A DNA stretch of 64,000 nucleotides, taken from Blautia liquoris. Lineage in GTDB: Bacteria > Bacillota > Clostridia > Lachnospirales > Lachnospiraceae. The stretch is taken from assembly GCF_015159595.1 (NCBI RefSeq), contig NZ_CP063304.1, positions 1 to 64,000 of the forward strand, read 5' to 3'. This document shows positions 34,653 through 43,912 of the stretch, piece after piece (the stretch's first letter is position 1; each line of letters begins with the position of its first letter). Under the pieces are notes generated by a model. The model saw only the letters and a list, made by a program, of their open reading frames with translations, did not search any database and was not told where the DNA came from. A program made the translations under genes and the position numbers.

Positions 34653-35081
34653 ATGAATCATCTAAACGTTGAGCAGATAAAAGAGATTATACCGCATCGT
34701 CATCCATTTCTCCTGATTGATGAGATCGAGGACTATGTGCCGGGAAAATTAGCCATTGGGTATAAATGTGTGACTTATCACGAGGACTTCTTTGCGGGAC
34801 ATTTTCCACAGGAACCGGTGATGCCGGGAGTACTGATTGTCGAGGCACTTGCGCAGACAGGTGCTGTTGCAATTCTCTCCGAACCTGAGAATAAAGGCAA
34901 AATCGCTTACTTTGGAGGCATTAATAAGTGCAGATTCAAAAACAAGGTTGTTCCCGGAGATAAAATTCGCCTGGAGACAAAAATTGTGAAACAGAAAGGT
35001 CCGGTTGGGATCGGAGAAGCCACAGCTACGGTGGATAAAAAGACAGTGGTGACGGCGGAATTGACATTTATGGTCGGATAA
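34653..35081 (+). CDS. fabZ: 3-hydroxyacyl-ACP dehydratase
   Basis: A hot-dog fold dehydratase of 142 residues with [11 protein letters not shown] and the catalytic His/Glu in [21 protein letters not shown] (two blocks). The ATG at 34653 with AAAGGA upstream is preferred to an earlier in-frame ATG within accB. Confidence 0.96.
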   Translation: MNHLNVEQIKEIIPHRHPFLLIDEIEDYVPGKLAIGYKCVTYHEDFFAGHFPQEPVMPGVLIVEALAQTGAVAILSEPENKGKIAYFGGINKCRFKNKVVPGDKIRLETKIVKQKGPVGIGEATATVDKKTVVTAELTFMVG

Positions 35082-35091
35082 GGGTGAGTAT

Positions 35092-36456
35092 ATGATTCGA
35101 AAGTTATTGATAGCCAATAGAGGAGAAATAGCGGTGCGCATTATCCGTGCCTGCAGAGAGATGGGAATCGAGACAGTCGCAGTTTATTCCGAGGCAGACC
35201 GGGATAGTCTGCATACTCAGCTTGCAGACGAAGCGGTCTGCATAGGTCCTGGTCCGTCGGCAGAGAGTTATCTGAATATGGAGCGCATTATGAGCGCGAC
35301 GATGATATCAGGAGCAGATGCCGTACATCCTGGATTTGGGTTTTTATCAGAAAATGCACGGTTTGCAAAACTGTGCGAAAAATGTCATGTCACATTCGTG
35401 GGTCCCTCTTCTAAAGTAATACGTAATCTTGGAAATAAGCAGATTGCAAGAAATACGATGGTGGCTGCGGGTGTTCCGGTCATTCCTGGAACGGATGGCC
35501 CGGTGTATGACGTGAAAACCGGAATAAAGGAAGCAAAGAAGATTGGATATCCTGTGATTATCAAGGCAGCACTTGGCGGGGGTGGAAAAGGAATGCGCAC
35601 CGCTCACACGCCGGAAGAATTCGAACGTGCTTTTCTCACGGCGCAAAAGGAAGCAAAAGGTGCATTTGCAGACGAGACAATGTATATTGAACATTTTGTG
35701 GAGCATCCAAGACACATTGAATTCCAGATTCTGGCCGATAACACCGGACATGTGATTCACCTGGGAGAGAGAGACTGTTCGATCCAGAGGAATCATCAGA
35801 AGATGATTGAGGAATCACCGTCTGTGGCCTTATCCGAAGATCTGAGAAAAAAGATGGGAAAAGCTGCTGTAAAGGCAGCAAAAGCAGCACACTATGTCAA
35901 TGCCGGAACGATTGAATTTCTTCTCGAAAAGAATGAAAAGTTCTTCTTTATGGAAATGAATACCCGAATTCAGGTAGAACACCCTGTCACAGAATGGGTA
36001 ACTGGGGTTGATCTGGTAAAAGAACAGATTCGAATTGCATCCGGACTGCCTCTTGGCATCAGCCAGAGGGATGTCAGGATTAAAGGACATGCGATCGAGT
36101 GTAGAATTAACGCTGAGAATCCTGAGAAAAACTTCAGACCATCTCCGGGAACAATTACTGGACTGCATCTGCCTGGTGGAAAAGGTGTTCGGGTCGATAC
36201 GGCGCTCTACAATGGCTGCCAGGTTCCTCCATACTACGACTCCATGCTGGCGAAACTAATTGTCTATGGAGTGGACCGTAAGGAAGCACTCTGCACGATG
36301 AAAAGTGCCCTGGGTGAGACAATTATTGATGGAGTTGACACGAATGTGGATTATCAGTTTGAGATTTTGAACAATCCGGATTATCAGGAAGGAAATATTG
36401 ACATAGAGTTTTTGAATACCCATGTGATTGCGGGGGTGAAGATTAATGATGTTTAA
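35092..36456 (+). CDS. accC: Acetyl-CoA carboxylase biotin carboxylase subunit
   Basis: An ATP-grasp enzyme of 454 residues that carboxylates biotin on AccB. Marks: KLLIANRGEIAVRIIRACRE at the N-terminus, glycine-rich ALGGGGKGMR, HPRHIEFQ and EMNTRIQVEHPVTE. The stop overlaps the accDA start (ATGATGTTTAA), indicating translational coupling. Confidence 0.97.
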   Translation: MIRKLLIANRGEIAVRIIRACREMGIETVAVYSEADRDSLHTQLADEAVCIGPGPSAESYLNMERIMSATMISGADAVHPGFGFLSENARFAKLCEKCHVTFVGPSSKVIRNLGNKQIARNTMVAAGVPVIPGTDGPVYDVKTGIKEAKKIGYPVIIKAALGGGGKGMRTAHTPEEFERAFLTAQKEAKGAFADETMYIEHFVEHPRHIEFQILADNTGHVIHLGERDCSIQRNHQKMIEESPSVALSEDLRKKMGKAAVKAAKAAHYVNAGTIEFLLEKNEKFFFMEMNTRIQVEHPVTEWVTGVDLVKEQIRIASGLPLGISQRDVRIKGHAIECRINAENPEKNFRPSPGTITGLHLPGGKGVRVDTALYNGCQVPPYYDSMLAKLIVYGVDRKEALCTMKSALGETIIDGVDTNVDYQFEILNNPDYQEGNIDIEFLNTHVIAGVKINDV

Positions 36457-38146
36457 TCATGTGTTTAAAAAAACAGCAACAGAGAGACAGGATAATTCTT
36501 CTGATGTCAGACCTGAGGTTCCGGATGGGATTCTAAAAAGATGTAATGCATGCAAGTCAGCTGTCTTTGTCGAGGATGTCAGGAAAAATCATAATGTATG
36601 TCCACACTGTCACAACTATTTTCGCATGAATGCCCACAGCAGATTGCGTATGATTGTGGATAAAGACAGCTTTACAGAGTGGGATATGGGGATAACTTCT
36701 AATAACCCGCTAAATTTTAAGAATTATCCGGAAAAACTGGAAAGCCTTAAAGAAAAGACAGGACTTGATGAGGCAGTAATGACCGGAACAGCCAAAATAC
36801 ATGGAATACCGGTTGCTCTCGGCGTCTGTGATGGCCGCTTTATGATGGCCAGTATGGGAGAAGTCGTAGGAGAAAAGATCACAAGGGCAGTGGAACGGGC
36901 AACGAATGAACAGCTGCCTGTTATTTTGGTTGCCTGCTCCGGCGGAGCACGTATGCAGGAGGGAATTGTATCCTTGATGCAGATGGCAAAAACGGCTGCA
37001 GCACTCAAACGTCACAGTGATGCCGGACTTTTGTATATCAGTATTTTGACAGATCCGACAACTGGTGGAGTGACGGCAAGCTTTGCTATGCTGGGTGATA
37101 TTATTCTGGCTGAACCAGGTGCACTGATCGGATTTGCCGGCCCCAGGGTAATCGAGCAGACAATCGGGCAGAAGCTTCCAAAAGGGTTTCAGCGTTCAGA
37201 ATTTCTTATGGAGCATGGATTTATTGATCAGATTGTGGAACGCGGCAAGATGCGCGAGACACTATATCAGATACTGATGCTGCATCAGAGGAAAGATACT
37301 CAAGAAATCTTTGGTGAGACAGTTGAATCGTATGCGGATCATGATGAGGATTTATCGAGTGTGGAAATGGATGCGTGGGAACATGTAAAACTTGCCAGGG
37401 ATAAATCACGTCCTTCCGGAAAAGATTATATCAGCCTTTTATTCTCTGACTTTATAGAACTTCACGGAGATCGGGATTTTGGAGATGATCCTGCGGTCGT
37501 CGGCGGAATTGCATCTTTTCAGGGAATACCGGTAACGGTCATTACACAGGAGAAAGGATGCGGGACGAAAGACACCATTTACCGGAAATTTGGCATGGTG
37601 TCCCCGGAAGGATATCACAAATCTATGCGGCTTATGAAACAGGCAGAGAAGTTTAGAAGGCCTGTGATTCTGTTTGTCGATACACCTGGAGCGTTCTGCG
37701 GGATTGAGGCGGAGGAAAGAGGAGAAGGCGAGGCTATCGCCCGTAACATCTATGAATTATCTGGTCTTAAGGTGCCAGTTCTTTCTATCGTAATCGGAGA
37801 AGGCGGAAGCGGAGGCGCACTGGCCTTTGCAGTGGCAGATGAAGTATGGATGATGGAACATGCAGTTTATTCGGTACTTTCTCCGGAAGGTTTTGCGTCT
37901 ATTTTGTGGAAGGATGGAAAGCGTGCCAAAGAAGCGGCACAGGTGATGAAACTGACATCGTATGATTTGAAAAATCTGGGTATCATTGAACATATCATAG
38001 GAGAAAAAAAGCCATTGACCCGAGAAAATATTCCGGATACAGCCAAAAAACTGGAAAGCTATATCATGAAGTTTATCCACAGATATGGACAGATGAACAT
38101 CGACGAGTTAGTGGAGAACCGCTATCAGAGATTTCGGCAGTTTTAG
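36446..38146 (+). CDS. accDA: Acetyl-CoA carboxylase carboxyltransferase, fused beta-alpha subunits (AccD-AccA)
   Basis: One 566-residue ORF holds both carboxyltransferase halves. The N-terminal AccD part (about 1-285) starts with the zinc ribbon CNACK...CPHCH and has the crotonase-fold segment CSGGARMQEG. The AccA part (about 300-566) has DFIELHGDRDFGDDPAVVGG in two blocks, DTPGAFCGIEAEERGE and GEGGSGGALA. E. coli encodes the two separately. No internal start is needed or seen. It transfers CO2 from biotin to acetyl-CoA, the committed step of fatty-acid synthesis. Confidence 0.96.
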   Translation: MMFNHVFKKTATERQDNSSDVRPEVPDGILKRCNACKSAVFVEDVRKNHNVCPHCHNYFRMNAHSRLRMIVDKDSFTEWDMGITSNNPLNFKNYPEKLESLKEKTGLDEAVMTGTAKIHGIPVALGVCDGRFMMASMGEVVGEKITRAVERATNEQLPVILVACSGGARMQEGIVSLMQMAKTAAALKRHSDAGLLYISILTDPTTGGVTASFAMLGDIILAEPGALIGFAGPRVIEQTIGQKLPKGFQRSEFLMEHGFIDQIVERGKMRETLYQILMLHQRKDTQEIFGETVESYADHDEDLSSVEMDAWEHVKLARDKSRPSGKDYISLLFSDFIELHGDRDFGDDPAVVGGIASFQGIPVTVITQEKGCGTKDTIYRKFGMVSPEGYHKSMRLMKQAEKFRRPVILFVDTPGAFCGIEAEERGEGEAIARNIYELSGLKVPVLSIVIGEGGSGGALAFAVADEVWMMEHAVYSVLSPEGFASILWKDGKRAKEAAQVMKLTSYDLKNLGIIEHIIGEKKPLTRENIPDTAKKLESYIMKFIHRYGQMNIDELVENRYQRFRQF

Positions 38147-38228
38147 TGCTGGAAAAGGTGTGCATTCTGTGTTATACTTAATGCGATTTAATGGCGGAAT
38201 TTGTCGTCTGGTGAGGAGAGTGTGTGCT

Positions 38229-38678
38229 GTGGATAACCGGGAGATTATTAATGATGTATTGGTTCATCTGCTTAATGAGATCTGGCAACTGGAAGAGAAG
38301 GCCATTATAACGGATGAATATAAGGACATTACGAATAATGATATGCATATTATTGAGGCAGTAGGTCTTGATGGTGCTAACATGTCGGCTATTGCAGGGA
38401 AATTAAAAATTACTGTAGGTTCACTCACAACCTCCATGAACAGCCTGGTTAAAAAGGGTTATGCTGAGAGGGAGAGAAGTGAGAGAGACCGCAGAATTGT
38501 ATATATCCATCTGACCACAAAGGGAAGAAGAGCATATCACCATCACCAGGAATTTCACGAAAAGATGACAGATGCTGTCCTCGAGAGACTGGATGAGGAA
38601 GAGATGGCTGTTTTAGCCAAGGCATTGAATGATTTGTATGCATTTTTCCGCCAGCTTGCAAACGATAAAGAATCTTGA
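38229..38678 (+). CDS. fabT: FabT-like MarR-family regulator
   Basis: A winged-helix MarR-type protein of 149 residues from GTG 38229: MHIIEAVGLDGANMSAIAGKL (two blocks), ITVGSLTTSMNSLVKKGYAERERSERDRRIVYIHLTTKG is the recognition helix-wing region. GTG 38229 with AGGAG 10 nt upstream gives the usual FabT length; a GTG at 38160 gives 23 extra residues without a site. In streptococci FabT sits first and represses the fab genes with acyl-ACP as corepressor; here it is last. The TTGA-N3-TCAA palindrome at the fab promoter is its likely target. Confidence 0.85.
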   Translation: MDNREIINDVLVHLLNEIWQLEEKAIITDEYKDITNNDMHIIEAVGLDGANMSAIAGKLKITVGSLTTSMNSLVKKGYAERERSERDRRIVYIHLTTKGRRAYHHHQEFHEKMTDAVLERLDEEEMAVLAKALNDLYAFFRQLANDKES

Positions 38679-38693
38679 AAGATCAGATTTTAT

Positions 38694-39194
38694 ATGATAA
38701 AAAATATTGTGCTTATAGGAATGCCAGGTGTCGGAAAGAGTACAGTCGGTGTGATTCTGGCGAAAGAGCTGGGATATAACTTTGTAGATTCGGATTTGAT
38801 AATACAGACGAATGAAAAAAGACTGTTAAGTGAGATAATTGAACAGGAAGGCATTGATGGTTTTCTTAAGATAGAGAACCAGGTCAATGCCTCGCTTTGT
38901 GTACAGAAGGCTGTAATTGCAACGGGAGGCAGCGTAGTTTACGGATATGAAGCCATGGAACACCTGAAGAAGATTGGAAATATCATATATCTCAAGCTCT
39001 CTTATCAGGAACTTGAGAAAAGACTTGACAATTTGGAAGGAAGAGGAGTCGTTGTGAAATCCGGTCAGACATTGAGAAATATCTACGATGAGAGAACACC
39101 TATTTACGAAAAATACGCAAATCACATAATTGACGAGGAAAATCTTGATATTGAAAAGACTTTGCAGAAAATAGTGGAAGTTATTGGAAACTAA
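38694..39194 (+). CDS. aroK: Shikimate kinase
   Basis: It phosphorylates shikimate in the aromatic amino-acid pathway. The 166-residue P-loop protein has Walker A GMPGVGKST, shikimate-binding DSD in FVDSDLIIQ, GGS in ATGGSVVYG, and R in GRGVVV of the lid. It begins 15 nt after fabT and may share its transcript. No other aro gene is nearby. Confidence 0.92.
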   Translation: MIKNIVLIGMPGVGKSTVGVILAKELGYNFVDSDLIIQTNEKRLLSEIIEQEGIDGFLKIENQVNASLCVQKAVIATGGSVVYGYEAMEHLKKIGNIIYLKLSYQELEKRLDNLEGRGVVVKSGQTLRNIYDERTPIYEKYANHIIDEENLDIEKTLQKIVEVIGN

Positions 39195-39236
39195 ATGACA
39201 TTTTATTACCATTTTATGGCAAGAAATTAAATTTTG

Positions 39237-39265
39237 TTTACAAAACCATGATGATGAGTTAAGAT
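39237..39265 (+). promoter_or_regulatory. Probable murA promoter
   Basis: TTTACA (39237-39242), 17-nt spacer and TAAGAT (39260-39265), about 108 nt before the murA ATG. Confidence 0.5.
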
Positions 39266-39373
39266 AGATGATAACATTAGAAAGCGGTCTGACAGGGCGA
39301 GTTTTAATATATGATGAAAAATAATCCGATTATTCTAATAAGGGTATGAAAATCGGAAATAACGAGGTGACTC

Positions 39374-40666
39374 ATGGAACAGTATATAATCAAGGGGGGG
39401 AATCCTCTCGTTGGCGAGGTGGAAATTGGGGGAGCCAAGAATGCAGCGCTTGCAATACTTACAGCGGCGGTTATGACGGATGAACCGGTTCTGATAGAGA
39501 ATGTACCGGACGTCAGTGATACGAACGTGCTTCTTGAGGCGATTTCTGTTATCGGAGCAACAGTGGACAGGATTGACCGTCATACGGTCAGAATCAATGG
39601 ATCAACCATTGGATCAGTAAGTGTAGACTATGAGTTTATTAAGAAAATTCGTGCATCTTATTATCTTTTGGGTGCGCTTCTTGGAAAATATAAACGGGCG
39701 GAAGTTCCGCTTCCAGGTGGATGTAATATTGGAAGCAGACCAATTGATCAGCACTTAAAGGGATTTCGCGCACTTGGGGCAAAAGTCGATATCCTGCATG
39801 GTGCAATTCTTGCCCAGGCAGATGAACTCAAGGGAAATCATATATTTTTAGATATGGTTTCTGTCGGTGCAACGATTAATATTATGATGGCGGCAGCACT
39901 TGCAAAAGGAAATACTATTATTGAGAATGCGGCGAGAGAACCACATGTTGTGGATGCTGCCAATTTTCTGAACAGTATGGGAGCCAATATCAAAGGTGCA
40001 GGAACCGATGTGATCCGTATTCGCGGCGTGGAAGAACTCCATGGGACAAGATATTCCATTGTCCCGGATATGATTGAGGCAGGAACCTATATGTTCGCGG
40101 CAGCTGCGACAAAAGGGGATGTGCTTATCAAAAATGTAATTCCAAAGCATCTTGAGGCTATGACTGCAAAACTGGAAGAGATTGGCTGTGATGTGGAAGA
40201 GTTTGATGATGCAGTGCGTGTCAGTGCCACAAAGAGACTGGGAAGAACCCATGTAAAGACACTGCCCTATCCGGGATTTCCGACCGATATGCAGCCACAG
40301 ATATCGGTTACACTAGCTTTGGCTGAGGGAACCAGTATTGTGACAGAGAGTATATTTGAAAATCGATTCAAATATGCAGACGAGCTGGGAAGAATGGGAG
40401 GATGTATCAAAGTAGAAGGTAATACCGCTATCATAGATGGAGTAGAGGGATTTACAGGAGCTCAGGTGAGTGCACCGGATCTCCGTGCAGGTGCAGCACT
40501 TGCCATTGCTGGTCTTGCTGCCGAAGGATATACGATTGTGGATGATATCATATATATCCAGAGAGGCTATGAAGATTTTGACGGCAAGCTTCGAGGCCTC
40601 GGAGCTGAGATTGAAAAAGTAAAGAATGAAACAGAAATACAGAAATATAAATTAAGAGTTGTTTAA
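39374..40666 (+). CDS. murA: UDP-N-acetylglucosamine 1-carboxyvinyltransferase
   Basis: MurA makes the first committed peptidoglycan precursor and is the target of fosfomycin. The 430-residue protein begins YIIKGGNPLVGEVEIGGAKN in part and carries the active-site cysteine C117 in PGGCNIGSRPID, predicting fosfomycin sensitivity at this site. In many clostridia murA precedes spoIID; here they are separated by 21 kb. Confidence 0.97.
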   Translation: MEQYIIKGGNPLVGEVEIGGAKNAALAILTAAVMTDEPVLIENVPDVSDTNVLLEAISVIGATVDRIDRHTVRINGSTIGSVSVDYEFIKKIRASYYLLGALLGKYKRAEVPLPGGCNIGSRPIDQHLKGFRALGAKVDILHGAILAQADELKGNHIFLDMVSVGATINIMMAAALAKGNTIIENAAREPHVVDAANFLNSMGANIKGAGTDVIRIRGVEELHGTRYSIVPDMIEAGTYMFAAAATKGDVLIKNVIPKHLEAMTAKLEEIGCDVEEFDDAVRVSATKRLGRTHVKTLPYPGFPTDMQPQISVTLALAEGTSIVTESIFENRFKYADELGRMGGCIKVEGNTAIIDGVEGFTGAQVSAPDLRAGAALAIAGLAAEGYTIVDDIIYIQRGYEDFDGKLRGLGAEIEKVKNETEIQKYKLRVV

Positions 40667-40676
40667 CTTCAAGGGA

Positions 40677-40715
40677 CCTGCATGGTATCAGTCTTCTTAA
40701 GATGTACCAGGCAGG
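40677..40715 (+). terminator. Probable terminator after murA
   Basis: CCTGCATGGTATCA pairs with TGTACCAGGCAGG (one bulge, one mismatch), followed by T-rich CTCTTCTTTGTCTT. The GGTATCA hints that it may derive from the dispersed repeat family. Confidence 0.55.
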
Positions 40716-40746
40716 CTCTTCTTTGTCTTAGTCGGCAAGTTGCCTC

Positions 40747-40775
40747 TTGACGAATATTAAAAAAAGAGGTACAGT
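40747..40775 (+). promoter_or_regulatory. metK/riboswitch promoter
   Basis: TTGACG (40747-40752), 17-nt spacer and TACAGT (40770-40775), about 33 nt before the SAM-I aptamer. Confidence 0.6.
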
Positions 40776-40807
40776 ATATGCGTAAACTAAATAATGATTG
40801 CTTTTCT

Positions 40808-40903
40808 CTTATTCAGAGTGGTGGAGATACAGAGGATCTGTGAAGCCACGGCAACCCCGGAGACGGAAGGTGCCAGCCTGAGCGAAAGTTTCGAACAATA
40901 AGG
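40808..40903 (+). promoter_or_regulatory. SAM-I (S-box) riboswitch aptamer
   Basis: P1 is closed by CTTATT and AATAAGG. Inside are the typical S-box blocks: AGAGTGGTGGAG, GTGAAGCCACGGCAACC, AAGGTGCCA and GAGCGAAAGTTTCG. SAM binding should favour the terminator at 40926-40949 and shut off metK, whose product makes SAM, so this is feedback control. Confidence 0.93.
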
Positions 40904-40925
40904 GGATTTGATATTGATTTGTTGA

Positions 40926-40949
40926 GTCCGCCTGATCAGACGGGCTTTT
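40926..40949 (+). terminator. SAM-I riboswitch expression-platform terminator
   Basis: GTCCGCCTGA and TCAGACGGGC form a stem with two G-U pairs, followed by TTTTC. It sits 72 nt before metK. Confidence 0.8.
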
Positions 40950-41020
40950 CTCTATGTTCCAAATAAATATACTAATCTTAGGTATAGAAAAGCATCTCAG
41001 TTAATAAGGAGAACAGATAC

Positions 41021-42208
41021 ATGGAAAAAAGATTATTTACTTCTGAGTCCGTGACAGAAGGACATCCGGATAAAATGTGTGATCAGATATCCGATGCGAT
41101 TCTGGATGCGTTACTTGAACAGGATCCGATGAGTCGTGTAGCCTGTGAGACAGCTACGACAACCGGCATGGTGCTGGTTATGGGCGAGATTACTACGAAT
41201 GCCTATGTGGACATTCAAAAAATTGCAAGAGACACCGTACGTGAGATTGGTTATACACGAGGAAAATACGGATTTGACGCAGAAACCTGCGCTGTGATCA
41301 CTGCAATTGATGAACAATCTACAGATATTGCCATGGGAGTTGACAAGGCCTTAGAGACAAGGGAAGATGGTATGAGCGATGAAGAGATTGATGCCATCGG
41401 GGCAGGCGATCAGGGAATGATGTTTGGCTACGCATCCAACGAGACGGATGAATATATGCCATATCCGATTGCACTGGCTCACAAATTGGCCAGACAGCTG
41501 ACCAAAGTCCGTAAAGACGGGACTCTTAAGTATTTAAGACCGGATGGAAAGACTCAGGTTACGGTTGAGTATGATGAGGACGGGAAACCGTTTCGTCTGG
41601 ATGCGGTTGTTCTTTCCACCCAGCATGATCCGGAAGTGACACAGAAACAGATTCATGAGGATATTAAGAAATATGTGTTTGATGCTATTCTGCCGGCTGA
41701 TATGGTAGATGAGAACACGAAGTTTTTTATTAATCCTACAGGAAGATTTGTAATCGGAGGGCCTCACGGAGACAGTGGACTGACCGGACGGAAGATTATC
41801 GTGGATACATACGGTGGATATGCTCGTCATGGCGGCGGAGCATTCTCGGGAAAGGACTGTACGAAGGTTGACCGTTCTGCTTCTTATGCGGCTCGTTATG
41901 TTGCCAAGAACCTGGTGGCAGCCGGACTTGCAGATAAGTGTGAGATCCAGTTGTCCTATGCAATTGGGGTTGCTCATCCTACATCCATTCAGGCAGATAC
42001 TTTTGGAACCGGTAAACTTTCCGATCAGAAACTCACCGAGATTGTACGTGATCACTTTGACTTAAGACCGGCGGGAATCATAAAGATGCTCGATTTGCGT
42101 CGTCCGATCTACAAGCAGACCGCCGCATACGGACATTTTGGAAGGAATGATTTGGATCTTCCATGGGAAAAATTGGATAAGGTTGATGAACTGAAAAAAT
42201 ATCTGTAA
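41021..42208 (+). CDS. metK: S-adenosylmethionine synthetase
   Basis: It makes SAM from methionine and ATP. The 395-residue protein has [20 protein letters not shown] in part, [12 protein letters not shown] and the P-loop-like [13 protein letters not shown]. Controlled by the SAM-I riboswitch in its leader. AAGGAG precedes ATG. Confidence 0.98.
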   Translation: MEKRLFTSESVTEGHPDKMCDQISDAILDALLEQDPMSRVACETATTTGMVLVMGEITTNAYVDIQKIARDTVREIGYTRGKYGFDAETCAVITAIDEQSTDIAMGVDKALETREDGMSDEEIDAIGAGDQGMMFGYASNETDEYMPYPIALAHKLARQLTKVRKDGTLKYLRPDGKTQVTVEYDEDGKPFRLDAVVLSTQHDPEVTQKQIHEDIKKYVFDAILPADMVDENTKFFINPTGRFVIGGPHGDSGLTGRKIIVDTYGGYARHGGGAFSGKDCTKVDRSASYAARYVAKNLVAAGLADKCEIQLSYAIGVAHPTSIQADTFGTGKLSDQKLTEIVRDHFDLRPAGIIKMLDLRRPIYKQTAAYGHFGRNDLDLPWEKLDKVDELKKYL

Positions 42209-42219
42209 AAGCATTCAAA

Positions 42220-42270
42220 AAAGAGAAGGCATTTCCTATGACAATAGTCATGGAGGGGCTTTCTTTTTTT
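42220..42270 (+). terminator. Terminator after metK
   Basis: An imperfect stem with core CTATGAC/GTCATGG and outer AGAGAAGGC/GGGCTTTCT precedes a run of seven Ts. Confidence 0.75.
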
Positions 42271-42328
42271 AAATTTCCCACAATCTTACAACTTTATAGA
42301 AAGTTTAGAAAAGTATGCTTTACTTAAG

Positions 42329-42357
42329 ATGAAAAACCCTAACGCATATGCTATACT
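42329..42357 (+). promoter_or_regulatory. Promoter of the two-component operon
   Basis: ATGAAA (42329-42334), 17-nt spacer and TATACT (42352-42357) with an extended -10 (TGC before it). This places the transcription start near 42364 and argues against the upstream ATG at 42329 as the kinase start. Confidence 0.6.
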
Positions 42358-42397
42358 GAAATTAACTATAAAATTTGCGAAGAAGAGAGCGGTAGGA

Positions 42398-43912
42398 ATG
42401 AAATTAAAGACAAGGGTAATTATCTCTTTTTTCTCTATAATATGTATACCGGTTGTATTGACATGCATTATGTTTCAAATTGGAATAAATGTAAAGATGG
42501 AGAGAATTGGAGAAAAGTATGGGATTGACGAGCCCACATTCGAGAGCCTTGTGAATAACACTCTGATGCTGAATAAGATTACAGAGAATGATGCGCAGGA
42601 GCTTCGCGAAGTCGTCAAAGACAGGCCGGAAAAACTAAAGGATCAAAATTATCTGAATAATTTCAATAACAGACTTTCGGAAAGTTATTCATTTCTTGTT
42701 ATCAGAAAAGGGGACAAGATTGACTATAACGGAAGCAAAAAACATTTAGATAATCAGAAACTTCTTGATACACTGCCTGAATATGGAGATCCCAGAGCTT
42801 CCTCTGATAATGGAATTTACATGAGAGCAAAGGAACAGTCTATTGTTCGCCAGGTCGACTATCGGTCAGATGACGAAAAGACGAGTGCTTTTATTGTAAC
42901 GAAGACAAATCGAATTCTTCCGCAGATGGAGTCCATGATCAAAGAGATGCTTGTCGTGGTGGTTCTGATTCTGGTTGGAACCAGTTTTGTGATGTGTCTT
43001 TGGATCTATCACGGAGTGGTCACACCAATTGGGCAACTGAAAACGGCGACACAGAATATCAAAGAGGGAAATCTGGATTTTACGGTTGGCGCCGATGGAG
43101 CCAGGGAAGTCCGGGATTTATGTGAAGATTTTGAAGAGATGCGCGTCCGTCTCAAGGAAAACGCCAGGGAAAAAGTTGAATATGACAGTGACAATAAAGA
43201 ATTGATCAGCAATATATCTCATGATCTGAAGACTCCGATTACAGCGGTGAAAGGATATGTTGAAGGAATCATGGATGGTGTCGCAGATACACCGGAAAAG
43301 ATGGACAGATATATTCGAACCATATATAATAAAGCTAATGAGATGGATCGTCTGATTGATGAGCTTACGTTTTATTCAAAGATAGATACAGATCGTATAC
43401 CATATACTTTTACAAAGATCCATGTTTCCGATTATTTTGAAGATTGTGTGGAAGAGTTGAGTCTTGAACTTGAGTCTAAGGGCATTGAACTTGCTTATTT
43501 CAATTATCTCGAAGAGGACACTATTATCATTGCGGATGCAGAGCAGCTGAAAAGAGTGATCAATAATATTATCAGTAATTCCATAAAATATATGGATAAA
43601 CCGCGTGGTGTCATTAACATTCGCCTGAGAGACGTGGGTGATTTTATACAAGTTGAGATTGAAGATAACGGAAAGGGAATATCTCAGAAAGATTTGACAA
43701 AGATATTTAACCGGTTTTACCGCACGGATGTCTCGAGAAACTCGAATAGAGGAGGAAGTGGCATCGGACTTTCCATTGTGAAAAAAATTCTGGAAGACCA
43801 TGGCGGCAAGGTTTGGGCAACCAGTAAATTAGGTGTGGGAACTGTGATAAACTTTGTATTTAGAAAATATCAGGAGGTACCTTTAAATAATGAGCAGGAT
43901 ATTAATCATTGA
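42398..43912 (+). CDS. Sensor histidine kinase
   Basis: A 504-residue membrane kinase. Transmembrane helices lie at about 7-27 and 195-215, flanking an extracytoplasmic sensor region of about 165 residues; then HAMP, HisKA with phospho-accepting H275 in SNISHDLKTPITAVKGY, and HATPase_c with N box NIISNSIKYMDKP, G1 EDNGKGI and G2 GSGIGLSI. The start at 42398 is chosen because the promoter -10 lies upstream of it. It overlaps the response regulator start by 23 nt. The signal sensed is not deducible. Confidence 0.93.
   Translation: MKLKTRVIISFFSIICIPVVLTCIMFQIGINVKMERIGEKYGIDEPTFESLVNNTLMLNKITENDAQELREVVKDRPEKLKDQNYLNNFNNRLSESYSFLVIRKGDKIDYNGSKKHLDNQKLLDTLPEYGDPRASSDNGIYMRAKEQSIVRQVDYRSDDEKTSAFIVTKTNRILPQMESMIKEMLVVVVLILVGTSFVMCLWIYHGVVTPIGQLKTATQNIKEGNLDFTVGADGAREVRDLCEDFEEMRVRLKENAREKVEYDSDNKELISNISHDLKTPITAVKGYVEGIMDGVADTPEKMDRYIRTIYNKANEMDRLIDELTFYSKIDTDRIPYTFTKIHVSDYFEDCVEELSLELESKGIELAYFNYLEEDTIIIADAEQLKRVINNIISNSIKYMDKPRGVINIRLRDVGDFIQVEIEDNGKGISQKDLTKIFNRFYRTDVSRNSNRGGSGIGLSIVKKILEDHGGKVWATSKLGVGTVINFVFRKYQEVPLNNEQDINH

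Noticed and set aside
40779-40844. A 21-codon ORF (MRKLNNDCF...) with AGAGG upstream, running into the SAM-I aptamer, as a possible leader peptide
   Set aside because: It would disrupt the riboswitch fold when translated and contains no run of methionine codons; the aptamer explains regulation.
41534-42055. A 173-codon frame antisense to metK
   Set aside because: Shadow of a strongly conserved gene, no ribosome site or promoter.
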